From assembly GCF_000315625.1 (NCBI RefSeq), contig NW_005434666.1, positions 741,003-805,002 on the forward strand: DNA of 64,000 nucleotides, in the 5' to 3' direction. Of the stretch, positions 33,808-43,298 are shown piece after piece. Positions within the stretch are counted from its first letter, which is position 1; the number at the start of each line of letters is the position of its first letter. The notes under the pieces are model-generated. The model did not search any database. It saw nothing but the letters and a program-made list of their open reading frames with translations, and was not told where the DNA came from. The position numbers and the translations under genes were made by a program. The DNA is from Guillardia theta CCMP2712. Lineage: Eukaryota > Cryptophyceae > Pyrenomonadales > Geminigeraceae.

Positions 33808-36800
33808 TTACATGATCAGGAACTCCTCGTACTGCTTCAAAGCGAACAATCTCTTCACGTGCCGCTTCAAATCCCTTGCTCCTTCCTCCATCTCCTTCCA
33901 CCTGCCTCGATCCGCAAGCATTCGAACGCGGGCCTGCAGAGCTGCAGAGGAGGAGGAGATCCCTCTCACTTCCTCGTACAAGCGCCTCCCCATCCGCCGC
34001 AGCAGCAGCGGGGAGAGAACGCGGACGAGCTGAACGCAGGAGACTCTATGATCGATCTTCCTTCTTGCCGCTGCCTGCAGTTGCAGTCAGAGGGGAAGAG
34101 GCGAAGGCTCGCGCAGGGCCTGGAGGAGGCAGGAGGACGCGAGGGCTCGAGCTCGAAGCTGCTCCTCCATCCTCGTCCGCAGGTCCAGCAGGTCAAGATG
34201 GCGCCAAAGACTCTCATCCCCTCGCGCCTTCTCAAGCCCATGCCGCCGCAGCAGCTCGCGGTTCGCAGCTGCTACCTCAGCTGGGAGACCGAGCACAAGC
34301 ACGCAGCCCCCAGTCGTCCCCACGACAATCGCCCGCTGCTCTGCTTGCAGAGAGTCACTCGATCCTCCTCCTCCCTCCTCTCCCTTTTCCAGCTTGTCCT
34401 CCTCCATCCTTGCTCAACGGGTTCGCACCTTCATCATACCCGACGCAAGCAGCAGTGCATGGCAGGTCTCGGAAGGAGGCGAGCAAGTCTCCGGTGATGC
34501 AGCTCCGCACCAGAAGAGACGCGGAGGAAGGGGAGCGATCGAGAGAGAAGAGAAGGAGCCTGAGGAAGAACTAAGCTCAGGGGATAAGACAGCAACGCGA
34601 GAGGATGTGACGGCAACGCAGCAGGCACGGGAGAGGAAGGCGGCTCACCCAGAAGCGTCGCAGCAGATATGAAGAGCAGCAGGAGCTAGGAGCAAGAAGA
34701 AGACGATTTTCCTCTGCTCCACGTCCACGAATTGAAGCTTTCCGCTGGGAAGGAGGACGAGAATAAAGAAACAATGAACAGCAATGGCGACGGGTGACTG
34801 CTCAAACGAAAGATCAAACTTCTTGTGCGATTGTTCTGAGAGCCCATCCACCTGCACCTCCATCAACTCCTCCTCCTCCTCCTCCTCCTCCTCCTCCTCC
34901 TCCTCCTCCTCCTCCCCCTCCCCCTCCTCCTCCTCCTCCTCCTCCTCCTCCTCCTCCTCCTCGACCTCGTAGGCAGAGAGAGTTCTAGAGGAGGAGAGGG
35001 TGACCAGAAGGAAGGAAGAGGATGAGCGCATGTCGTGCTGGCGCGTCACGAGACTTCCCCAGCACCCCGACAGCCTTGTACTCGATGACACCTCGATGCT
35101 GTGCTGGTGAAGGACGATCAGGGGCATGAGCACCCAACATGGCAGGAACAGAGGCAGATCAAGATGTACCAGCTCAAGCTCAAGCTCAAGCTGTGTGAGC
35201 TGATCTCACCTGAACGACTCTGAGGGATTGGAAGGCGGAGAGCGAGTCGAGGAGGAGAACCCTCCCATCCTCCGCCTTCGATGCCAGCCAGCGACCTGCT
35301 GGAGCCCAGCTGAGGCCCAGCACGTCTCCCCTCGAGACCCGGACAGACGCGTGAAGCTTGAATGCGAGCGAAGGCGAACTAAAGCTGCGAGAGAATGAGG
35401 ATTCAGAACCAGAAGAGAGGAGGAGGAGGAGGAGGAGGAGGAGGAGGAGGAGGTACGGGAGCCCCAGAGAGGCAGGGGAAGGGACAAGACATTCATACTT
35501 GGAGGAGAAGACGAGGACGCGGCCGGTCGACATGCCGCAAGCGAGGAAGAGGCGAGAAGGATCGACAGCAAGTGAGGAGATCGCGAAGTTGCCCTGGCTG
35601 TCTGGTCGTCAGCCTTCAAGGACAAGGACCAACGAGATAAACCTCCAGCTGACTGCAAGCTGCCTGTCAGCCTGCGAGACTTTCCGGAAGTCTAGATCAG
35701 CATGCGCCAAGTTGGCGATGTCGATGCAGGAAGGAGACAGAAAGGAAACAGAGGAGGAGGAGGAGGAGGAGGAGGAGGAGGAGGAGGAGGACGGAAGCGC
35801 ATAATTTCTTGGTAGGTGCTTGTTACGGAAGTATGTGAGGAAAAGAAGAATCCCTGTCCGTCCGGCAGCGATCACTCCTGTCCCGCTTGCGAACAAGTCA
35901 AACAAGTCGATCACATTTTGAGAGACGTCCGAACAAGGAGGGCGAAGCTCAGGTACCTGGACCTGCCGTACAAGGAGAGGCTTGATATTTCTCCTGGAAA
36001 CGAACTGGAAGGAGTGAGCAGGAGGCATGAACGAATCGCCTCCTCACGTCTGGCTGGCGATCTGCTGCCTCCTCTGAGTGTCGAAGACGATCAGATCCCC
36101 GTCGTCCGTGATGACTAGCAGCGCATTAGAGACACGAATCATCTTGGAGATCAGCGGGTGCAGTGGAGTTGAATCTCTAGGCACGTCGCCCAACACTGTG
36201 TCCATGCTCTCGGACTTGATGTACTTGTCCTTGCACACTTGAGCCTGGTCAGCATCATCAGCTGTCGTTCTGCGCAGTCATATGTCAGAGACCCAATCTT
36301 GCATTACGGAACCTTTCTTCTTGTCAAGAGCCAGCACAACTCCTTGCGACCCTCCTACAAGCACTCGCTCGCCTTGGCACCTAGTCAGCTTGATCGACCC
36401 GACGACACTCAGACCTGGCAGGCAACAGATCGAGGAGAACAATCCTCTCCTCGCATCCAGCTGGACCTCGCGGATCTTTGTTCCCTGTCGCTTGTTGATC
36501 ATGCACAAGAATTTCTGATGAGATTGTCTACCGTGAACATGTCCACAACCCAAATCAAGTTATGACGGCTGGCCACACGTCAAGGAAGAAACACCGGCAG
36601 AGACCAACCTCAACACAGAAATGCTGGCAGAGGATTCATCGACGGAACCATCTATGAAAAGTTCTTCTGCGCTTGTACCTATCCTCCACGTGTACGAGAG
36701 ATCAAACAGCCTATCTTCGCTGTCCTGCACAAGGGGGGTAGCGTGCATCCTCTTCTTGACGGACTGCCAGCTCAACGCCACGAGGTCATGAGAAGTGAGG

Positions 36801-37318
36801 AGGAAGAAGTCGAGCATGCCCTCTACCGCTAGGATAGCAGGGAGCACAGGCGAGGCTTCGACCTTGTGACTGGTGGTGGAGTACTCGGAAAGTATCCTGA
36901 AGGAATGCCAAGGGTCTCTCAACCTCACAGCATAGATCGGGTTGCTCCTAACGCTCTTGACTGCATGCTCTAAGCTCACGAGCAGCTTACCTCCCTTAGG
37001 GCAGTGCATCTGTCGCACTCTCCAATCCTCCTCTCCATGGCGCTCTCCGACGGACACCCGTGCTAGTTGCTTCATAGAGGCAAGGTCCCAGCAGATAAGA
37101 CATGTGCTGTCCGCTGAAAACAGGCAGCCGCTAGTCTCCTCGACCGCAAGAGCTTGCACCTCCCCTGCATGCCCTCGGAAATGAGCCCGCGCACCATCCC
37201 CCAAGCTGTGCCGGACGACGAAATTCTCGGCAGCAAAGAAGACCAGGCCATGAGCGCGCGAGCTCACGACAGGGAGGCAAGAGGAGACGCCGAAGATGGC
37301 ATCGACATCCGATGCCAT
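33808..37318 (-). CDS. WD40-repeat protein with helical C-terminus
   Basis: The start is MASDVDAIFGVSSCLPVVSS (ATG 37318). Beta-propeller blades are visible: GHAGEVQALAVEETSGCLFS, ending STCLICWDLASMKQL; VLVGGSQGVVLALDKKKGSV; ALLVITDDGDLIVFDTQRRQ; then LACGMSTGRVLVFSSKYECL; VLGLSWAPAGRWLASKAEDG, ending RVLLLDSL; and AIVVGTTGGCVLVLGLP. The C-terminal part is helical (RTRMEEQLRARALASSCLLQ, then DLKRHVKRLFALKQYEEFLI) with a stop at 33808. A strong GT donor-like string (GTAACA) overlaps the stop, so splicing onward into the STAND gene is conceivable. An acidic poly-Glu insert coded by the (CTC)n tract at 34,868 lies between blades. The propeller-plus-helical layout is common in cilium/basal-body proteins; the exact family is unknown. 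Confidence 0.68.
34866..34963 (-). repeat. (CTC)n tract coding poly-glutamate in the WD40 gene
   Basis: Two CTC runs separated by CCCCTCCCC read on the minus strand as a run of about 30 Glu with two Gly-Glu-Gly interruptions, following SSSRTLSAYEVEEE. The frame is open into blade-like sequence on both sides, so it is probably translated. Confidence 0.75.
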
Positions 37319-37365
37319 CAGTCCATGTGTAGGGAGCGAAGGGCGACTGGCAGGGGGGATGGGGC

Positions 37366-37482
37366 AGGAGATACGTGGTAGGTAGGAACGGATCAACGGG
37401 AGACAGTGGAAGGATATTGGAGGGGTCCATTTTACTACAAAATTTTAAGTCGGAGAGGGTGGGGTAGCTACTGAGACCAGCG
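37366..37482 (+). repeat. G-run array between two divergent start codons
   Basis: GTGGTAGGTAGG, ACGGG, GAGGGGTCC and GAGAGGGTGGGGTAGC follow one another in about 115 bp between the minus-strand WD40 start (37318) and the plus-strand start at 37486. The style matches the arrays at 12,715, 41,100 and 46,090. Confidence 0.5.
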
Positions 37483-37485
37483 GGG

Positions 37486-39005
37486 ATGGACGAAACCGGA
37501 CGGGCTGATGGGAGTAGAGCGACGAAGGAGGAGGAGAGGGGGAGGGAGGACAAGGTTGTTGAGAAGGAAAAAGAAGTTGTAGGAGAGAGGGGAGCGAGTG
37601 AAGCATCGAGTGGTTGCTTTGAAGAGGGAGCAGCAGGCAGAAAGGCCGGAGACATGAAAGTCCAGATTGAAATTCCTGAGGAGAAAGGACCGATGTCAGA
37701 GAAAGAGGAGAAGGCTGTGGAAGCTCTCCTGCTGGTAGATGAAGATCTAGCAGCAGGAAGTTGGTCCCCTGTCAGGGAAAAGGAGATCTTCTTCTTCCCC
37801 AAGGTGAGTCCCAATCAAAGGTATGTTGTCGTTCTTGAGATGGGTTGCATTGCAGGCGAATAGAATGCATTATGCTGACAGCAGCAAGGACAAACGTGCC
37901 GTCAGAACATCTCCAACGAGATCCTCCGCAGAGACGAGGGTCACCCCTGCACACAAGGACTCGCAGGAAGAGTCGTTTGACGACCTCGGACTGCGCGAGA
38001 GCATATTGCGAGACCTCCGATGGATACAAGACAATGACGATGAGCGTGTGATGGAAATCATGAGACCGCGTGTCATCTCATTGGAGCAAGAGACAAGAGA
38101 GCAAGGTCATCCGCATGAATGCGAGAGACCTCATCACAACGCCGAGAACGAACTCCATCGCTCGAACCCGGCAGAACCGAAACATGAGGAGGACAAGGAG
38201 GAGCACTGCCCGGCTTCGCCTGAGAACAACAAGAACGAGCACTTGATAGCGAGGATGTTGTCCAATACCCCTTCAAGTCCTCCCGGCTTGACTCCCAAGG
38301 CTGTCATGAGCATCCGCTCTCTCAGCGGAAGGACGGCGAAGCAAGTTTACACAAAGGTGGGCTATCCGCGGTCGGCGAGTGTCCTGTCAAAGCGAAACGA
38401 CGCGGAGAGAAGTGGCAACGAGCGAGCTCGGGGGGAGAGGCTCATGACGGCTCCTACTCGCAACCGCAGCCATGAGATGGGATTGGAAACCTCCTCCCCC
38501 GCCTCTCGGGTGAAGCTGACCCCGCAACCCTCGCTCATGCTTACTTCTTCTCACAGGAAACCTCTCGCGCAGGGAGACAGGCGTTTCAGGGGTTGCAATT
38601 CGAACAAGCTAGAGAGCAGTTCCGCACTCTTGTCATGCCTTCTCGGCAGGCGTGGGGGAACTTTGGGGAACAAGCAGGAGTGCACAGAAGACTTTCATCG
38701 GACGGAGGCTCACTAGAAGCAAATCAACGTGGCAGGTTTACTCCTTCCCTCTGCCCCCTCCCCAAACACCTCCCTCTATCTCTCCCCCACCATTCGCCTT
38801 CTCCTCTGTTCTCCTGCAGTTCCTCCCCTTCCTCGCCTGGTAAGCTCGTGAGCTGAAGTCCGTGTGATCAGGCGGCCAGTGGGCTTGACTGTGCAGCGTC
38901 TGGACCTTCAGTTTGGAGTTGAGAATTTGGGAGGTGGAGCCGATCGAATCAGAGGACATGCCAGAGAAGCGGAAAGAAATCCTACTTCCACAAGGAACGC
39001 GCTGA
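37486..39005 (+). CDS. Hypothetical protein, ~420 aa, four exons
   Basis: Exons 37486-37803, 37856-38509, 38557-38735 and 38897-39005 join in phase across GT-AG introns of 52, 47 and 161 nt. The N-terminal ~100 residues are Glu/Lys-rich and probably disordered (MDETGRADGSRATKEEERGR). The middle carries FDDLGLRESILRDLRWIQDN and a Ser/Arg-rich stretch with SIRSLSGRTAKQVYTKVGYP. The end is ordered-looking: RQAFQGLQFEQAREQFRTLV, then VWTFSLELRIWEVEPIESED before the stop. I do not recognise a family. The conserved-looking Trp-rich C-terminus is the best handle for a search. Confidence 0.65.
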
Positions 39006-39115
39006 AACCAAGGCCATTGAAGACTAACAACGCTCTTGCTGTCCTGCATTCGAATTCTCCTGTTCGATGAGAGTAAAACTTGAAGTACAGTACTGCGTGA
39101 CTAGTCGCAGTCCGA

Positions 39116-39340
39116 GGCTCTAGAGCTAGGCTTCTAACTCTGATGGCTCTAGAGCTAGTCTCAGCCTTCCAAGTTCCGAGTTCCGCTCCAACCGCCGAAG
39201 ATGAGTAGATCTAGAGCAGTCACGACGAACAGTCCTCCTGACGGTCCGATCCGGGGGCCGGGGCCCGGCGGACTCGGGAGCAGACTGAGTAATCTCAGAT
39301 CTAGAGCAGATCTAGCGGACTGCTCTAGATCTAGACTCAC
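39116..39340. repeat. Cluster of TCTAGA palindromes and inverted repeats around a GC hairpin core
   Basis: The palindrome GCTCTAGAGC lies at 39146-39155. AGATCTAGAGCAG (39297-39309) and its exact reverse complement CTGCTCTAGATCT (39320-39332) form a perfect 13-bp inverted repeat with a 10-nt loop. Further TCTAGAGC copies sit at about 39,119 and 39,209. Between them a GC hairpin, GTCCG...CGGAC, lies at 39244-39273. The block sits directly upstream of the plastid-targeted gene. Confidence 0.7.
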
Positions 39341-39382
39341 CCGAGGCCAGAGGTGATCCAAGGAGCGATTGGAGGAGCGATC

Positions 39383-40864
39383 ATGGACATGGGAGCGCGG
39401 AGGGGAGCGATAACAGCGATAGCGATGATGCTGTCTACAACGCCTCCTCATGCCTTCTGGAGTGATAGAGCCATGATCAGCCTCCGCCCGCCCTCCTTTC
39501 TACGACCAGCATGCAACCTCTTGCCAACAAGACCATCGTTGGGAACCCTGACTATGCGCGTGCAAAGAAAGGTGCAGGTGGAGGGCCAGACGAGCGGTGG
39601 GGCTGAGTCAGGCAGCAAGAGGCTCAGACGCCCCAGTAACTGGTGGCAAGACATAAATCAAGTCAAGGAGGAGCTCGTGGCTTTCTGCGAGGCGCACAAC
39701 CTTCCCGTGGAAGTCCTCCCTTCGGAAAGAGAGTTCAGATCGTATCCTGGCGGGATGCACGTGATACATGCCATCAGAAAGCATGGCGGGTTTGTCAAAT
39801 TCGGAGAGTTGGTTGAGATCCCTGCACGCAGACCGCGTGAGTCGCCTCCGAGAACACAGAGAAGGAAGACGACAGGTAGAGACGAATACGGCCGTTTCTC
39901 GGAAGAGCTTGTTTTCCAGGAGCATCTCCTCAACTACTCAAAGACAATCGAGACATGGAACTGGAAAGTGTTGCCCTCTAACGCAGACCTCAAAGAGAAT
40001 GGCAGAAAAGACCTCATAAACGCCATTTACAGATATGGAGGGCGGTATATCGATAAAGCTCAGTTTTCCGAATATGCTGATGTATGATGACAGAAAACAC
40101 ATCGCGAAGAAATTCGGTCTTCTTCTCACGACTGAATTCAAGTGCGAATGATTGTTTTTTAATTATGAGTGTCACGTCTTAGCAAATGATTAGCGAGCAA
40201 TTCTTTTCGATGTACAGGCGAATTCGCTGATCTTGGTGGTTTTGATCAGTTATTTGGTGGAATTCTATCACCTCCTCAAGGAGTTGAGATCGTATCAAGA
40301 AGAGAAACAACAACTCGGAAAGGTTTGTCTTGGATGTGCTCAATGATTCGAGACTTCTTAACTGCCGATTGCGGGCTTCTAGATGCCTTCATTCAAGCAG
40401 TTGATTGCTAACGGCAGACAAGACCTTGCACGGATGATATGCAAGCACGGGGGGCAGGTGAAAGTTTACATGCTCAGATGGACAGCGATTGATGCATCAT
40501 CTAGAATGTCTTGGCTGCAAGACTTGATCTACAGTTGGACAGGCCCAGAAAACCATACCTCGTCTGGGGTCAGTTCAGTATCGATTTCGCCATAGATCTC
40601 ATCGAGATAGCAGGAGTGAGCATCATGGGAACATCTCTTTTTCTTGCTAAAATGCATACACTCCAGCAACACAGTCAAGACATCGGAAGGACAGAGCGGA
40701 TCTTGATGCCCAACGCAACAACATTACAGTCGATTCATCGAGCTGATCTAATTGAGAAGGCGAGCATTGCGCTTGAGGCGTCTTTCTGTGACACGCCTCT
40801 CCAGATCGAAATGTACGGAGGCTTTGTAGACGTTGCAAGGCGAATCGGATTGGATCCAGATTAG
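39383..40864 (+). CDS. Plastid-targeted protein with repeated GRxDLxxAIxxxGG motifs
   Basis: The start, ATG 39383, gives MDMGARRGAITAIAMMLSTT followed by PPHA and then FWSDRAMISLRPPSFLRP. This is a signal peptide with predicted cleavage A|F followed by an Arg/Ser-rich transit peptide, the bipartite presequence of red-lineage secondary plastids. The mature part has several helical units of one pattern: VLPSEREFRSYPGGMHVIHA with IRKHGG; VLPSNADLKENGRKDLINAI with YRYGG; MPSFKQLIANGRQDLARMIC with KHGG; and MPNATTLQSIHRADLIEKAS with MYGGFVDVARRIGL. Similar MPS/GRxDL...GG units occur in algal and plant plastid proteins of poorly known role. Exon 1 ends near 40,083. Later exons begin near 40,219, 40,381 and 40,503, and the stop is at 40,864. 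Splice phases were checked by eye. Confidence 0.7.
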
Positions 40865-40976
40865 GCTACTTTCCTTCGTTTGCTCTTTCACCCACATCAA
40901 ACTTTGCAATACAAGATTGATCGCAAACAAAGTGGAAACTATTTTTACTGTTTCAGCCACGCCTTGACAGACAGCA

Positions 40977-41042
40977 CTCCCCTCCCCTCCCCTCCCCTCC
41001 CCTCCCCTCCCCTCCCCTCCCCTCCCCTCCCCTCCCCTCCTC
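40977..41042. repeat. (CCCCT)n pentanucleotide microsatellite
   Basis: Thirteen near-perfect CCCCT units in the spacer after the plastid-targeted gene. Confidence 0.95.
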
Positions 41043-41089
41043 TACTCGATTCTACTGGCTGTCCCTTTTGCTCTCTGAGGTTCATATTG

Positions 41090-41275
41090 CGAGGGTAGAC
41101 ATGAAGGGGTACTAAATCGTAAGGGGTGGTGAGAAGAGGATAAGAAGGGGTTAAATTCAAGTAAATTGGAGGGTGGGGGTTCAATTGAAGGAGGTTGTGA
41201 ATGTCTGAACAAGAAATCAAATGGGGTAGGGTAGGTGAGGTTGAGGCTGTTCGGGAAAGACAAGAATGGTGGGCA
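41090..41275 (+). repeat. Irregular G-run array
   Basis: GAAGGGGTACT, TAAGGGGTGG, GAAGGGGTTAAA, GAGGGTGGGGGTTC, ATGGGGTAGGGTAGG and similar words occur every 15-35 nt. They share the GGGGT core seen in the other arrays. Confidence 0.65.
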
Positions 41276-41408
41276 AGCGGAAGCGAACAGCAAGCGAGAT
41301 AAGAAGGTGAGATCGCAGTGACATGCACATGAACAAGGAGCATCATCTACATCCGTCGTCAGATGATGAGCAGGAGCAGCAAGATGAGGAGGGTTGGGTG
41401 GAGGGGAT

Positions 41409-41410
<2 letters not shown>

Positions 41411-41456
<46 letters not shown>

Positions 41457-41457
41457 C
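41411..41457. repeat. (GCA)n trinucleotide repeat
   Basis: About 16 GCA triplets in a spacer; not within a supported coding frame. Confidence 0.92.
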
Positions 41458-41617
41458 AAGTCAACGTAAATGAAATTGCAGATTCAAGGGCTGTGTAGAT
41501 TAAAGAGAAGAATACGCAGAAAGCGATGACAAGGGGGAAAGAATTGCTATGATGATAGAGGAGGGATCGAACTAAAGGGCTAAAGACTAAAGCTCCTCTG
41601 GCAGTTTCTGCAACTCT

Positions 41618-42923
41618 GCCGGTTTTGCAAATAAGTTTGAAGACTGGGAAGACGATGAGCTAGTTGAGATCGATTTTAATCAACTGCTCGCGATCGGTTT
41701 CACTAGTGATCAAGCTGCTCGAGTCACCTGCAAGATAAGGTGCTTGCTTGTGTTCAATTTCAAACTCAAACTGTGACCTCGGAAGAGCATTGAAGAAGGA
41801 GGAGGAAAGAGTCAGGCCCCTGAACCAGCAACTGCACAATTTCGCTCGAACGGGATTTCGGGTAGCAGAGGAAAGAAAGAAGAGAAGAAAACTCACTGTA
41901 GACTCAGAGGGTGCAAGGACTCTTCTTCTCCCACAAAGAATCGCTCATCGGTGAGATCGATCGCCTTCTACGTGAAGGTGCTCAAGTCAACTCTGTCGAT
42001 GAGGTTGATCCTCCTGCTCTTCTCCCGCTCTCTTCATCTCAAACGCAGCTGGGCGAGACAGCATTGCATGGAGCATGCAAAGGAGGTCACAGAGACATCG
42101 TAGCGAGGTCTGTCTTGCTGTGCCTTGCTGTGCTCATCCTGCTTGCCAGGTTGCTGCAAGCGGGCGCAGACATCAACGCCATGAGCGTGCATGGCAAGAA
42201 GCCTGACGTCATGCCGCATCTCCCGCTCATTGCGGTCCTCTCCTTCCTCATCCCTCTGACTCTCTTGACGCGGGGCAGGTGGCTGAGCGTGGGCCCTTGG
42301 AGGTGGTCCGAGCGCTGATAGAAGGCGGAAGCAACCTGAACCAGCAGGACGACATGGGTCACACGCCTCTGCACCAGGCAGCCAAGGCTGGGAACTTGGA
42401 GGTGGTGGAGTTGCTGGTGGCCAAGGTGACTTGCCGCCCTCCTCCTCGTCTCTCACGCACACTGAGGGATGCGACGTTGACCGACACGACAAGCGCGGGC
42501 GGACGGCGCTGCATGTGGCAGCAGCAGAGGGTCATTTGAAGTGCACCAACTTCCTGCTGGAGCACGTGAGCATGCTCCTCTCCTACCGCTCTCATAACTT
42601 GACGCGGAAGGGAGCCAACGTGAACGCGCGTACGGATGCAGGAACGACCGCTCTCCATTGGGTGGCTGTGCTGGGGTGCCAGGTGAGAAGCCACATGAGT
42701 TCTTGGATGACAAGGGGAGCAGAAGACGGCCAAGGCTCTGCTGGAGCATGGCGCAGAAGTGAACTCGAGGAACAATGAGGGGTGAGAGCTTCTCCCTCCC
42801 TCTCTCGCTGACGGCTCTCACAGCTTCACCCCCCTCGACAGAGCGACAGACGAGGAGATGCGGAAGCTGCTCAAGGAGCGAGGAGGACGAGAGTCTCTGG
42901 GCTGGTGGTCCTTCAAGTCGTGA
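41618..42923 (+). CDS. Ankyrin-repeat protein (5' end uncertain)
   Basis: Successive exons give ankyrin repeats: IGEIDRLLREGAQVNSVDE; GETALHGACKGGHRDIVA with LLQAGADINAMS; PLEVVRALIEGGSNLNQQDD; GHTPLHQAAKAGNLEVVELL; GCDVDRHDKRGRTALHVAAA with EGHLKCTNFLLEH; GANVNARTDAGTTALHWVAV; TAKALLEHGAEVNSRNNEG; and FTPLDRATDEEMRKLLKERG, ending WWSFKS at 42923. These 33-residue helix pairs bind partner proteins. The exon near 41,640 (FANKFEDWEDDELVEIDFNQ, then LLAIGFTSDQAARVT) is probably the N-terminal part and has a short UBA-like look. I could not fix the first ATG. Introns are short; several exons follow single repeats. Confidence 0.8.
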
Positions 42924-43298
42924 AGCTGTGCAGGCACAACAAGGTTGACGCTGCCATGCTCGGCCGTTCCAAGAAAATTTCGATTATGAAGAATTTAATC
43001 GTGAAAAAGAAGAGACCCCTCACCCGCCCTCAACATCTTCTTTCTGGCTTCTTGTCTCATCAGCCTAGCGATCTTGCACTTGACTTGTAAAGACTTAATT
43101 GCTCACGTCGTCGAGCTCCTCTTCACCCTCAGAGTCTCACTGCTCAAGCTGCCGACGCGTCTTCGCTCTCCTGTTTCATCTGCCAAGCCTGTCAAGTCTC
43201 TGCCGACAGCAGCAGCATCATCAAGCCCCTACGTCCTTCATCATGGCCTCGTTCTCGCTCTTAGTCTCCACACTGCCTTCAGAGCGCTCGCGCACCTG

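Noticed and set aside
37131-37814. Minus-strand 227-codon frame (Ser/Pro-rich)
   Set aside because: It is antisense to the first exons of the plus-strand gene at 37,486, whose splice junctions fit in phase.
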